NCBI RefSeq assembly: GCF_001579845.1
Contig: NZ_CP007440.1
Location: forward strand, 4,982,029 to 5,046,028
From: Rhodoplanes sp. Z2-YC6860
GTDB taxonomy: Bacteria; Pseudomonadota; Alphaproteobacteria; Rhizobiales; Xanthobacteraceae
Length of the DNA: 64,000 nt
Direction of reading: 5' to 3'
The position numbers were made by a program, and so were the translations under genes. Position 1 is the stretch's first letter. Each line of letters starts with the position of its first letter. Below are positions 9,065 to 17,814 of this stretch, piece after piece. The notes under the pieces are model-generated. The model had not been told where the DNA came from, did no database searches, and worked only from the letters and a program-made list of their open reading frames with translations.

Positions 9065-10312
9065 ATGCTACAACTGCAATCGGCCTTGGGCGTCGTTGCC
9101 ATCATCGCCTTCGCCTGGGCGGTCAGCGAAGACCGCGGTGCTGTGTCGCCGCGGCGGATCGTCGTCGGCGTCGCCGTCAGCTTCGTGCTGGCGCTGCTGC
9201 TTCTCAAGGTGCCGCCCGTCACTCATGCCTTCGCCTCTCTCAACGGCGCGATCGACGCCATCGCCAATGCGAGCCGCGCCGGCACCTCCTTCGTGTTCGG
9301 CTATATCGGCGGCGGGGCCCTGCCCTACGAGTTGAAGAATCCCGGCAAGGATTTCGTCCTGGCCTTCACGGCGCTGCCGATCGTTCTGGTGATGAGCGTG
9401 CTCACGACGCTCCTGTTCTACTGGGGCATCCTCCCTCCGATCGTGAAGGGCTTCGCCTTTGCGCTCAACCGCACCATGGGCGTCGGCGGCGCAGTCGGGC
9501 TCTCGACCGCCGCCAACATCTTCGTCGGCCATGTCGAGGCGCCGCTCTTCATCCGGCCCTATCTCGCGAAGCTTTCGCGCAGCGAACTGTTCGTGGTGAT
9601 GACCGGCGGCATGGCCGGCATCGCCGGCACCGTCCTGGTGCTCTATGCGCAGTTCCTGAAGAACGCCGTGCCGGAGGCCGCGGGCCATCTGGTGATCGCC
9701 TCGGTGCTTGGCGCGCCGATCGCAGTCATGATCGGACAGATCATGGTGCCGGACGAAGAGGACGTGCGGACCAACTCGCTCGAGATCGAGGAGGCGGTCG
9801 CCGAAAGCACCATGGACGCCATCGCCAAGGGCGCCACCATGGGCCTGACGCTTCTGCTCAACATGATCGCCATGCTGATCGTGTTCGTGGCGCTGGTCGC
9901 GCTCGTCAACCAGATGCTGGGGGTGCTGCCGCCGGTCGGCGGCGATCCCATCACGCTCGAAAGGATGCTCGGCTTTGTCATGGCGCCGGTATGCTGGCTG
10001 ATCGGCATTCCCTGGGATCAGGCCGTCCACGCCGGCACTCTGATGGGCATCAAGACCGTGCTCAATGAACTGATCGCCTATTTGCAGATGTCGCGGCTGC
10101 CGCCCGACGCGCTCGATCCGCGCTCGCGGCTGATCATGCTCTACGCGATGTGCGGCTTCGCCAACTTCGGCAGCGTCGGCATCATGATCGCGGGCCTCAC
10201 CACCATGGCGCCGGAGCGGCGCAGCGACGTGATCTCGCTCGGCATGAAGTCGATCGTGTCGGGCACCCTCTCGACATTACTGATGGGCGCGATTGTGGGG
10301 GTGCTGAACTGA
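9065..10312 (+). CDS. nupC: NupC-type concentrative nucleoside transporter
   Basis: About 415 residues with nine or ten hydrophobic segments. The start is the ATG at 9065, preceded by GGGGA; the frame is open upstream to 8954 but without sense. Diagnostic stretches are VGGAVGLSTAANIFVGHVEAP (matching the GxxxxSxAxNxFxGQxEAP region of concentrative transporters), FVVMTGGMAGIAGTVLVLY, and MLYAMCGFANFGSVGIMIAG near the C terminus. CNT proteins take up nucleosides driven by H+ or Na+. The usual NxFxGxxEAP Gln is His here (GHVEAP), which is seen in some family branches and may alter specificity. The purine salvage enzyme Gpt lies 8 kb away, so no operon link can be claimed. Confidence 0.85.
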   Translation: MLQLQSALGVVAIIAFAWAVSEDRGAVSPRRIVVGVAVSFVLALLLLKVPPVTHAFASLNGAIDAIANASRAGTSFVFGYIGGGALPYELKNPGKDFVLAFTALPIVLVMSVLTTLLFYWGILPPIVKGFAFALNRTMGVGGAVGLSTAANIFVGHVEAPLFIRPYLAKLSRSELFVVMTGGMAGIAGTVLVLYAQFLKNAVPEAAGHLVIASVLGAPIAVMIGQIMVPDEEDVRTNSLEIEEAVAESTMDAIAKGATMGLTLLLNMIAMLIVFVALVALVNQMLGVLPPVGGDPITLERMLGFVMAPVCWLIGIPWDQAVHAGTLMGIKTVLNELIAYLQMSRLPPDALDPRSRLIMLYAMCGFANFGSVGIMIAGLTTMAPERRSDVISLGMKSIVSGTLSTLLMGAIVGVLN

Positions 10313-10326
10313 TCACGGCCGCCGCC

Positions 10327-10465
10327 GTCATTCCGGAGGGCGCCGTACCAGCGCGTTTACGCGCGTCTTCGACGCGCTATGCCCGCGAACCCGGAATCCA
10401 GGCGCATCGGCGGTCCCTGCTTTGCTGGATTCCGGGTTCGCCACTTCGTGGCGCCCCGGAATGAC
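10327..10465. repeat. Intergenic palindromic repeat (REP/BIME-like)
   Basis: A nested inverted repeat fills the gap between nupC and ubiD. The inner 16-base arms cgaacccggaatccag (10386-10401) and ctggattccgggttcg (10425-10440) are perfect. Outer arms gtcattccgg (10327-10336) and ccggaatgac (10456-10465) are also perfect. Sequences of this type, with CATTCCGG and CCGGAATCC cores, are abundant between genes in Bradyrhizobium-like genomes. It may terminate nupC transcription. Confidence 0.75.
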
Positions 10466-10509
10466 CGCCGATGGTGTAAGATCGCGCCACAAAATTCGCA
10501 GGGGTCAAC

Positions 10510-12045
10510 ATGGAACACCGCATCGCCGAGCCCTCACCGTCCGTCGCGCCGGCCAAGGACGGCCCGCAAGCGAGCTGGCGCGATCTGCGCGAATGGCTCG
10601 CGCTGGTCGAGCGCAACAACGAGCTGCAGCGCATCGGCAAGCCGGTCGACCCCAACGAGGAGCTTGGCGCCATCACCTACATGGCGACGCGCAGCGAGAA
10701 GACGCAGGCGTTGCTGTTCGAGAACCTCACCGGCGACAAAAGCAGCTCGCGGATCCTCGCCAACATGCTGGGCTCGAGCAAGGAGCGTTACGCGCTCGCG
10801 GTCGGCCTCGATCCGGACCTTTCCATTGCCGAAATGATCGCCGAGACCCGCGGTATCATGAACCGGCGCATCCCGCCGAAGCATGTTCCGAAATCGCAGG
10901 CGTCGGTGAACGAGATCGTGCTGCGCGGCGACGATATCGATCTCACGCAACTCCCCACACCGAAGTTCTGGCCGGGCGATGGCGGCCGCTACATCGGCAC
11001 CGGCGACATCACGCTCACATCCTCGCCTGACACCGGACGGATCAACGTCGGCTGCTACCGGCAGATGCTGCATGGCCCGCGCCGCGTCGGGCTCTATTGC
11101 TCGCCCGGCAAGCACGGCCTGCTCGACCGCGAAGCCTGGTGGCGGCGGGGCAAGCCGCTCGAGGTCGTGGTCGCCTACGGCATCGACCCGGTGCTGTTCA
11201 TGCTCGCGGCACAGGTTTTCGGCGTGAAGGAATCCGAATTCGACGTGGCCGGCGGCATCATGGGCCGTGGCATCGAGCTCACCGACGGCGAAACCGGCAG
11301 CCTGCCGATCCCGGCGCAGGCCGAGCTCGTGATCGAAGGCACCGTCACGCAGGGCGACGTCGAAGTCGAAGGTCCGCTCGGTGAGTTTACCGGCTATTAC
11401 GGCCGGGAGCGCTCGCCGCAGCCGGTGATCGACGTCAAGGCGCTGCACATGCGGCGAAACCCGATCCTCACCGCGGCGCTGATGGCGAAGTATCCGTCGT
11501 GCGAGATCGGCGCCTATTACGCGATCATGCGCTCGGCGCGCATCCTCGACGACCTCGAACGCATCGGCGTTCCGGGCGTGGTCGGCGCCTATGCGCATCC
11601 GGCCGCAGCATCCGGCTGGGGCATCGTGGTGGTGTCGCTGCAGCAGCAATATGCCGGACACGCCGCGCAGGTGCTGGCGCTGACGGCGCAGTGTCCGGCC
11701 GCGTCCTACTACACCAAGTGGATCATCGCGGTGGACGAGGATGTCGATCCGACCGACTTCAACGAGGTGATGTGGGCTCTGTCGACGCGCTGCCATCCGG
11801 CGGAAGACATCGACATCCTGAAGAAGACCTGGTCGACCGGGCTCGATCCGAGCCAGTTCGAGATGGAGTTGCGCCCTTACGGTTCGAAAGCTCTGATCGA
11901 TGCCTGCAAGCCGCACCGGCATCTGAAGCAGTTCCCGCAGACCACGCTTCTGCGCCGCGAGGTCTACGACAAGGTGGCGGCGCGCTGGGCCGAGTTGGGC
12001 TTCAACGGCCCGCCGCCGCGGCTGACCACGTTCCACAAGGACTGA
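10510..12045 (+). CDS. UbiD-family (de)carboxylase
   Basis: A protein of 511 residues of the prenylated-FMN-dependent UbiD family. Recognisable parts are the N-terminal SWRDLREWLALVERNNELQR, GRYIGTGDITLTSSPDTGRINVGCYR, the glycine-rich VEVEGPLGEFTGYYG with the family's conserved Glu/Arg neighbourhood, and SGWGIVVVSLQQQYAGHAAQ. Family members decarboxylate aromatic or unsaturated acids, including ubiquinone precursors and catabolic substrates such as 4-hydroxybenzoate derivatives. No UbiX-like prFMN synthase is in the window. It converges on a PobA-like hydroxylase, which hints at aromatic acid catabolism rather than ubiquinone synthesis; that is inference. AGGGG precedes the ATG. Confidence 0.88.
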   Translation: MEHRIAEPSPSVAPAKDGPQASWRDLREWLALVERNNELQRIGKPVDPNEELGAITYMATRSEKTQALLFENLTGDKSSSRILANMLGSSKERYALAVGLDPDLSIAEMIAETRGIMNRRIPPKHVPKSQASVNEIVLRGDDIDLTQLPTPKFWPGDGGRYIGTGDITLTSSPDTGRINVGCYRQMLHGPRRVGLYCSPGKHGLLDREAWWRRGKPLEVVVAYGIDPVLFMLAAQVFGVKESEFDVAGGIMGRGIELTDGETGSLPIPAQAELVIEGTVTQGDVEVEGPLGEFTGYYGRERSPQPVIDVKALHMRRNPILTAALMAKYPSCEIGAYYAIMRSARILDDLERIGVPGVVGAYAHPAAASGWGIVVVSLQQQYAGHAAQVLALTAQCPAASYYTKWIIAVDEDVDPTDFNEVMWALSTRCHPAEDIDILKKTWSTGLDPSQFEMELRPYGSKALIDACKPHRHLKQFPQTTLLRREVYDKVAARWAELGFNGPPPRLTTFHKD

Positions 12046-12063
12046 GGTGACAGCGAGTTCCGG

Positions 12064-13230
12064 TCAATCGATCGGCAGGCCTGCATAGTTCTCCGCAAGC
12101 GAAGTCATGGCTGCGTCCGAGCCGGTGACGTAGTCGATCTCGGCGATCTGGCGCTTGGTGTCGAAGTCCATCTCGGTGCTGTGACGGTGGAGGAGCTGCG
12201 TCATCCACCACGAGAAGCGCTGGCCCTTCCACACGCGGCTCAAGCACGTCGCCGAATAGTTTGTGAGCAGGTCCTCGCGGCCGGACTTGTAATGCGCGGC
12301 AATCGCGCGCGACAACACCCGCACATCGGCCATCGCCAGATTCATGCCTTTCGCGCCGGTGGGCGGCACGATATGCGCCGCGTCACCCGCCAGGAACAGC
12401 CGGCCCGACTGCATCGGCTCGGTGACGTAGCTCCGCATCGGCGTGATGCCCTTTTGCAGAATCTTGCCACGCGGCAGCGGCCGCACACCGCCGAGCCGTG
12501 TCTCAAGCTCATCCCAGATGCGCTGATCCGACCATTTGTCGATGTCTTCGTCGGGCGCGCATTGCAGGTAGAGCCGCGACACATCGGGTCCGCGCATCGA
12601 GAACAGCGCGAAGCCGCGCTCGTTGAAGCAGTAGATCAGCTCTTTATCGGGCGGCGGCGAATCCGTGAGGATGCCGAGCCAGCCGAACGGATAGACCCGG
12701 TCGTAGCCCTTGAGCTGGTCCGTCGGAATGCTCGGCCTGCAGACGCCGTGGAAGCCATCGCAGCCGCCGATGAAGTCGCACTCGATCTCGTGCTGCTTGC
12801 CGTCGTGCTTGAAGCGAATTTTCGGATGGCGGCCGTCGAAGTCGTGGACGCTCGTGTCCGACACCTCGAAGTAGATTTGCCCGCCGTCGGCGAGCCGCTT
12901 GCCGATGAGGTCGGTCACGACCTCCTTCTGATCGTAGATGAAGACATGCTTGCCGATCAGCCGGCTGAAATCGATGTGCCGCGCCTCGCCGCGGAACGAG
13001 ATGTAGATGCCGTCGTGCACCATCGCTTCGCGCTGGAGGCGTTCGCCCACGCCGGTCTCGATCAGCATGCGCGAGACCCAGTTCTCCATCAGCCCGGCGC
13101 GCACGCGCGCCTCGCAATAGGCTCGGCTGCGGTCCTCGATGATGATGCTCGAGATGCCGGCCAGGTGCAGCAGATGCGACAGCATCAAGCCTGCCGGCCC
13201 GGCGCCGACAATGCCGACTTGGGTTCGCAT
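12064..13230 (-). CDS. pobA: 4-hydroxybenzoate 3-monooxygenase
   Basis: A protein of 388 residues, close to the typical PobA length of about 390-394. It hydroxylates 4-hydroxybenzoate to protocatechuate with FAD and NAD(P)H. The FAD-binding GxGxxG is QVGIVGAGPAGLMLSHLLHL; the characteristic RSRAYCEARVRAGLMENW and the conserved DG motif IGGCDGFHGVCR are present, as is the second FAD motif LFLAGDAAHIVPPTGAKGMN. A strong GGGAGGA precedes the ATG. No PobR regulator or protocatechuate ring-cleavage gene is adjacent, so the rest of the beta-ketoadipate route must lie elsewhere. It is divergent from the heme-propeller gene pair, 210 bases apart. Confidence 0.92.
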   Translation of the reverse strand: MRTQVGIVGAGPAGLMLSHLLHLAGISSIIIEDRSRAYCEARVRAGLMENWVSRMLIETGVGERLQREAMVHDGIYISFRGEARHIDFSRLIGKHVFIYDQKEVVTDLIGKRLADGGQIYFEVSDTSVHDFDGRHPKIRFKHDGKQHEIECDFIGGCDGFHGVCRPSIPTDQLKGYDRVYPFGWLGILTDSPPPDKELIYCFNERGFALFSMRGPDVSRLYLQCAPDEDIDKWSDQRIWDELETRLGGVRPLPRGKILQKGITPMRSYVTEPMQSGRLFLAGDAAHIVPPTGAKGMNLAMADVRVLSRAIAAHYKSGREDLLTNYSATCLSRVWKGQRFSWWMTQLLHRHSTEMDFDTKRQIAEIDYVTGSDAAMTSLAENYAGLPID

Positions 13231-13440
13231 GGTTCCTCCCTATTCAGACACGAAAGTGCAGCGGTTCATTCCGAGCGCCAAGGGACGGTTGCCGGATTCG
13301 GTGGCATTTTTGGCCGGCATTGGTCCGGGATAGTCCGCAACGTGGCGTTGCCGCTCCCCTCGCCCGGCCTTATGCTCGCACCAACCATAAAAACATCGGC
13401 GCGAAACCGCGCCTGTTGAACTGTCTAGGGAGCGACAAAG

Positions 13441-15096
13441 ATGCGACGCATGCCGCTGTTCGCGGGCTTTAGCTTGCTTGCCACCATTCTGCTTTCGACG
13501 ACTGCGCTAGCGCAAAACGCCGCGCTCTCCGGCAATGTCTCCTCTGACGAAGAAGGCGCGATGGAAGGCGTTCTGGTGAGCGCCAAGAAGAGCGGCTCCA
13601 ACATCACGGTCACGGTCGTCACCGACCGCGCCGGTCACTTCAGCTTCCCGGCGGGTCGGATCGAACCCGGCGAATACGGGCTGCGCATCCGCGCGATCGG
13701 CTACGACCTCGATACGCCAAAGACCATCCAGGTTGCGGCGCAGGGTACGACGCAGAACCTCAAGCTCCGCAAGACCGAAGACCTCGCGTCGCAGATGTCC
13801 AACGCCGAATGGATCAACAGCATCTCCGGCAACGATCCGCGCAAGGGCATCCTGCTCAATTGCGTCGGCTGCCACACCGTGGAGCGCATCTTCCGCTCCA
13901 AGCACGATGCCGAGGAATTCCTCGAGATCACGCTGCCGCGGATGCAGAGCTACGTGAACCAGAGCATCCCGCAGCACTTCCAGGTCCGCCGCGCCGAACG
14001 GATGATGGAGGAGCGCGGCGATTCCCGCGTGCAGGTCTACAAGACCACCGCCGAGTATCTCGCCAGCATCAATCTCAGCTCGCGTCCGCAGTGGAATTTC
14101 CAGCTCGAACCGATGCCGCGGCCGGGCGGCCGCGCGACGCACGTGATCTACACCGAATACGATCTGCCGCGCGACACCATCGAGCCGCACGACGTGATCG
14201 TCGATAAGGACGGCTTCGCCTGGTACTCGAATTTCGGCGAGCAGAACCTCGGCAAGGTCGATCCCAAGACCGGCAAGGTCACCGAATATCAGGTGCCCGA
14301 GCACAAGCCGGGATTCCCGACCGGCTTCCTCGCGCTGCGCACCGATCGTGACGGCGATCTGTGGCTCGGCAACATGTACCAGGCCACGATCACCAAGTTC
14401 GATCGGAAGACCGAGAAGTTCTCCTATTGGCAGTTGCCGAAGGAGCAGAACGTCGATGCGGCGCAGCTCAACATGGTGAGCCCGCAAAGCTCCCACGTCG
14501 ACGGCAAGGTCTGGGCGCAGAACAACGGCTTCGCCGGTGTGCACCGTCTCGATGTTGCCAGCGGCAAGATCGAGACCTGGGAGCCGTTCAAGGGCGCCAA
14601 GGAACCGCACAACATCTATGACGTGATCCCCGACTCCAAGAACAATGTCTACTTCACCGACTTCCGGCTGCGCCACATCGGCCGGATCGATGCCAAGACC
14701 GGCGAGTTCAAGCTGTTCGAGGTGCCGACCGCGGCATCGGCGCCGCGCCGCGGCCAGATGGACTCGCAGGACCGGCTGTGGTTTGCGCAGTATCGCGGCG
14801 ACCGGGTCGCGATGTTCGACACCAAGACCGAGGAGTTCAAGGAGTGGCGCATCCCGCCACGCTGGTCGGCGCCCTACGACGCCGTCCTCGACAAGAACGA
14901 CGAGGTCTGGACCGGCTCGATGCTGACCGACCAGGTCACGCGGCTCAACACCAAGACCAACGAGATGGTGCAGTATTTGCTGCCCCGCTCCACCAACATC
15001 CGCCGCGTGTTCGTCGACAACACAACCACGCCGGTGACGTTCTGGGTCGGCTCCAACCACGGCGCCTCCATCGTAAAAGTCGAACCGCTCGATTAG
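13441..15096 (+). CDS. Secreted CarboxypepD-reg / c-heme / Vgb-propeller protein (copy 1)
   Basis: A protein of 551 residues. A Sec signal peptide (about 1-25, ending TTALAQ) is followed by an Ig-like carboxypeptidase-regulatory-type domain (about 28-110; VLVSAKKSGSNITVTVVTD, then GRIEPGEYGLRIRAIGY). Next is a short domain with one c-type heme motif, CVGCH at 141-145, ending in AEYLASINL like the last helix of a monoheme cytochrome. From about 230 on there are seven repeats of the type D-xx-G-xxW-x(10)-DxKTGKxxEYxxP, as in the seven-bladed propeller of streptogramin lyase Vgb. Periplasmic, redox-active by prediction. The substrate is unknown. The next gene, 19 bases downstream, is a paralogue. 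I would not call it an antibiotic lyase. Confidence 0.8.
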   Translation: MRRMPLFAGFSLLATILLSTTALAQNAALSGNVSSDEEGAMEGVLVSAKKSGSNITVTVVTDRAGHFSFPAGRIEPGEYGLRIRAIGYDLDTPKTIQVAAQGTTQNLKLRKTEDLASQMSNAEWINSISGNDPRKGILLNCVGCHTVERIFRSKHDAEEFLEITLPRMQSYVNQSIPQHFQVRRAERMMEERGDSRVQVYKTTAEYLASINLSSRPQWNFQLEPMPRPGGRATHVIYTEYDLPRDTIEPHDVIVDKDGFAWYSNFGEQNLGKVDPKTGKVTEYQVPEHKPGFPTGFLALRTDRDGDLWLGNMYQATITKFDRKTEKFSYWQLPKEQNVDAAQLNMVSPQSSHVDGKVWAQNNGFAGVHRLDVASGKIETWEPFKGAKEPHNIYDVIPDSKNNVYFTDFRLRHIGRIDAKTGEFKLFEVPTAASAPRRGQMDSQDRLWFAQYRGDRVAMFDTKTEEFKEWRIPPRWSAPYDAVLDKNDEVWTGSMLTDQVTRLNTKTNEMVQYLLPRSTNIRRVFVDNTTTPVTFWVGSNHGASIVKVEPLD

Positions 15097-15115
15097 ACAT
15101 CGTCAGGAGGCGATC

Positions 15116-16753
15116 ATGGCGACCAAGCATCTTGCGCTGATCGCGGGCGCGCTGGCGCTTGCCGTTTCAACCGGAACGGCCCGTGCCGAAGGGCTCGCGG
15201 GCACAGTGTCGTCGGCCCAGGAAGGCCTGATGGAAGGCGTTGTGGTCAGCGCGAAGAAAGTCGGCTCGACCATCACGACAAGCGTTGCGACCGACGACAA
15301 AGGCCGCTTCAGCTTCCCGGCCGGGCGACTCGAGCCCGGCCAGTATGCGCTCAGCATCCGCGCCATCGGCTACGACCTCGAAGGCCCGCGCAGCGCTGAC
15401 GTCGCGACCGGCAAGACCGAGAGCGTCGAGATCAAGCTTGCGCCGACCAGGAATCTTGCCAAGCAGATGTCGAACGCCGAGTGGCTCGCGAGCTTTCCCG
15501 GCACCGACAACGAGAAGAAAGCACTGCTCAACTGCGTGAGCTGTCACGATCTCGATCGCATCGTGCGCTCGCAATATGACGGCGAGCAGTTCGTCGACAT
15601 CTTCAACCGCATGGTCGGCTACTATCCGGGCAGCACGCCGCAGCACCCGCAGCGTCTCGTCGGCAACGCCCAGCGCACGCTCGGCCAAGGCCCGAACATG
15701 CGGACGGTGGCGGAATATCTCGCCTCGGTGAATCTCAGCAAGGAGACCTGGAGCTATCCGCTGAAGACGCTGCCGCGGCTCACCGGGCGCTCCAACCGCT
15801 TCATCATCACCGAATACGCCCTGCCCCGTCCGCTCATACAACCGCATGATGTGATCCTCGACGAGCAAGGCACCGTCTGGTTCACGCATTTCGCCGAGCA
15901 GTTCCTCGGCAGGATGGACCCGAAGACCGGCAAGGTTTCGGAGTATCCGATTCCGGTGCTGAAGCCCGGCTATCCGACCGGCACGCTCGATCTCGGTATC
16001 GACAAGGCCGGCAATCTCTGGATCGGCATGATGTACCAGGGCGGCGTCGCGCGCTTCGACAAGAAGACCGAGACGTTCAAGACCTGGTCGATCCCGAAGG
16101 AATGGCAGGCCGATGCCACGCAGTCCGGCCATCTCGAACCGGCCTTCACGCACGTCGACGGCAAGGTCTGGGTCAAGAACTCCGACGGCTCGCAGATCCT
16201 GCGGCTCGATGTCGAGAGCGGCCAGTGGGAAAATGTCGGCTCGTTCAGTGCGGGCGGCAAGCGCATGGGCGTCTACGGCATCCGCGCCGACAGCCGGAAC
16301 AATCTCTATCTGCTCGACTTCCAATCGTCGGCGATAGGCATCATTGATGCCAAGACCGGCAAATTTACCGCCTATAGCGGCGAGATCGCGAACTCGCGGC
16401 CGCGTCGCGGCGCGGTCGATGAGCAAGACCGGCTCTGGTACGCCGAATATGCCGGCAATGCGATCGGCATGTTCGATCCCAAGACCAAAGCGATCAAGGA
16501 ATGGGTCGTGCCGACGCCCTGGGCGCAGCCCTATGACGTCGTCACCGACAAGAACGGCGAGGCCTGGACCGGCTCGATGATGAGCGACCGCGTGTCGCGG
16601 CTCGATCCGAAGACCGGGCAATATGTCGAGTATCAGTTGCCCAAAACCACGAACATCCGCCGCGTGTTCGTCGACAACTCGACCACGCCGGTGACGTTCT
16701 GGACCGGCTCCAACCACGGTGCAGCGATCATCAAGCTCGAACCGCTGGATTGA
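15116..16753 (+). CDS. Secreted CarboxypepD-reg / c-heme / Vgb-propeller protein (copy 2)
   Basis: Tandem paralogue of the gene just upstream, 545 residues, with the same order of parts: signal peptide (about 1-24, ending GTARAE), regulatory-like beta domain with GRLEPGQYALSIRAIGYDLE, heme motif CVSCH at 140-144, and seven propeller repeats (for example KTGKVSEYPIPVLKPGYPTG). The closing segment TNIRRVFVDNSTTPVTFW is nearly the same in both copies, whereas the stretch after the heme motif differs most. This suggests a duplication followed by divergence in the heme region, perhaps giving a heterodimer or two substrates. A GGAGG site precedes the ATG, and an intrinsic terminator follows the stop. 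Confidence 0.8.
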   Translation: MATKHLALIAGALALAVSTGTARAEGLAGTVSSAQEGLMEGVVVSAKKVGSTITTSVATDDKGRFSFPAGRLEPGQYALSIRAIGYDLEGPRSADVATGKTESVEIKLAPTRNLAKQMSNAEWLASFPGTDNEKKALLNCVSCHDLDRIVRSQYDGEQFVDIFNRMVGYYPGSTPQHPQRLVGNAQRTLGQGPNMRTVAEYLASVNLSKETWSYPLKTLPRLTGRSNRFIITEYALPRPLIQPHDVILDEQGTVWFTHFAEQFLGRMDPKTGKVSEYPIPVLKPGYPTGTLDLGIDKAGNLWIGMMYQGGVARFDKKTETFKTWSIPKEWQADATQSGHLEPAFTHVDGKVWVKNSDGSQILRLDVESGQWENVGSFSAGGKRMGVYGIRADSRNNLYLLDFQSSAIGIIDAKTGKFTAYSGEIANSRPRRGAVDEQDRLWYAEYAGNAIGMFDPKTKAIKEWVVPTPWAQPYDVVTDKNGEAWTGSMMSDRVSRLDPKTGQYVEYQLPKTTNIRRVFVDNSTTPVTFWTGSNHGAAIIKLEPLD

Positions 16754-16777
16754 AGCCGCGGCTCATCGCCAAAAAAA

Positions 16778-16811
16778 CTCAAGCCCCGCATTGCGGGGCT
16801 TGAGCGTTTTT
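16778..16811. terminator. Bidirectional intrinsic terminator
   Basis: Perfect 12-base arms ctcaagccccgc (16778-16789) and gcggggcttgag (16793-16804) enclose a three-base loop. On the + strand it is followed by gcgttttt; on the - strand the seven A at 16771-16777 give a T run. It serves both the heme-propeller pair from the left and the Bug receptor gene from the right. Confidence 0.9.
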
Positions 16812-16827
16812 AAGAGTACGACGAAGC

Positions 16828-17814
16828 TCAGTTCTCGAACTTCAAGTTCGCCGCCTTGATCACCTCGGAGATCATCTTGATGTCGCTGTCGATCATGGCG
16901 CTGAATTCCGAGCCCGGCTGACCGCCCGGCGTCACCGCCATGCCCTTGAGCTTCGAACTGACATCAGGATCGGTCACAGCCTTGCGCAATGCCGCTTCGA
17001 GCTTGGCGACGATCTCCGGCGGCGTGCCCTTCGAAACGAAGTAGCCGCTGAACAGCTTGATGTTGACCTCGGGAAAGCCCGCTTCCTTCATGCTCGGCAC
17101 GTCGGGCACCTCCTCCGATCGAACGGAGTCGGTGACGGCGAGCGCGCGGACCTTCCCGGCCTTGATCTGCGGAATGGCCGGCGGCCCGTCGGAGATCGCA
17201 AACAGCGTCTGCCCCTGGATGACGCTCAGGATCATCTCGTTGCTGCTCTTGTAGGGGATCATCTGCCCCGGCATGCCGCTCTTGAGTTTCAAAAGCTCGC
17301 TCGCGGTGGTGAAGGCCGGCGAGGTCGAAGCATAGTTCGCCTTGTCGGGATGCTGCTTCGCCCACTCGACCAATTCCTTGACGTTCTTCGCCGGATGGTC
17401 GGGCGGCACCACGAGGATCAATGGAAAGTTCGCGATCATCGTCAGCGGGATGAAGGTTTTCGTCGGATGGTATGACAGGTTCGGATAGGCCGCGGCCGCG
17501 ATCGACATCACGCCGCTCGCGCCGATGAACAGCGTGTAGCCATCATGGGGCTGGTTCATGACGTATTCGGCGGCGATGCGGCCGCCTGCGCCCGGCTTGT
17601 TCTCGTTGATCACCGGCTGGCCGAGAATTTCGGAAACCTTGTTACCGACCAGCCGCGCGAAGATGTCGTTTCCGCCGCCTGCCGCGAACGGCACGATCAC
17701 CCGGACCGGCTTGTTTGGAAAACCCGCTGCTGCGTCCTGGGCCTGCGCCCCCGCAACCGTGGCCGCAATCGCGACCATCGCGCCAACCAGCGCGCCGCCC
17801 AGTCTGCCCATCAT
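16828..17814 (-). CDS. Bug-family (TctC) solute receptor
   Basis: About 328 residues from the ATG at 17814 (a second ATG follows at 17811), with GGGAGGAAGC upstream. A Sec signal peptide runs through VAIAATVAGAQAQ. The mature protein shows the family pattern: FPNKPVRVIVPFAAGGGNDI, ARLVGNKVSEILGQPVINEN, then PHDGYTLFIGASG and the hinge SFSG-like ending KLFSGYFVSKGTPPEIV. Bug receptors bind carboxylates, amino acids or aromatic acids in the periplasm. The membrane components TctA and TctB are not nearby, so it is an orphan receptor. Position opposite the heme-propeller genes, sharing their terminator, does not imply a common role. Confidence 0.88.
   Translation of the reverse strand: MMGRLGGALVGAMVAIAATVAGAQAQDAAAGFPNKPVRVIVPFAAGGGNDIFARLVGNKVSEILGQPVINENKPGAGGRIAAEYVMNQPHDGYTLFIGASGVMSIAAAAYPNLSYHPTKTFIPLTMIANFPLILVVPPDHPAKNVKELVEWAKQHPDKANYASTSPAFTTASELLKLKSGMPGQMIPYKSSNEMILSVIQGQTLFAISDGPPAIPQIKAGKVRALAVTDSVRSEEVPDVPSMKEAGFPEVNIKLFSGYFVSKGTPPEIVAKLEAALRKAVTDPDVSSKLKGMAVTPGGQPGSEFSAMIDSDIKMISEVIKAANLKFEN

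Noticed and set aside
13441-16753. Streptogramin (virginiamycin B) lyase resistance genes
   Set aside because: Only the propeller fold resembles Vgb. The signal peptide, extra beta domain and heme motif show another role.
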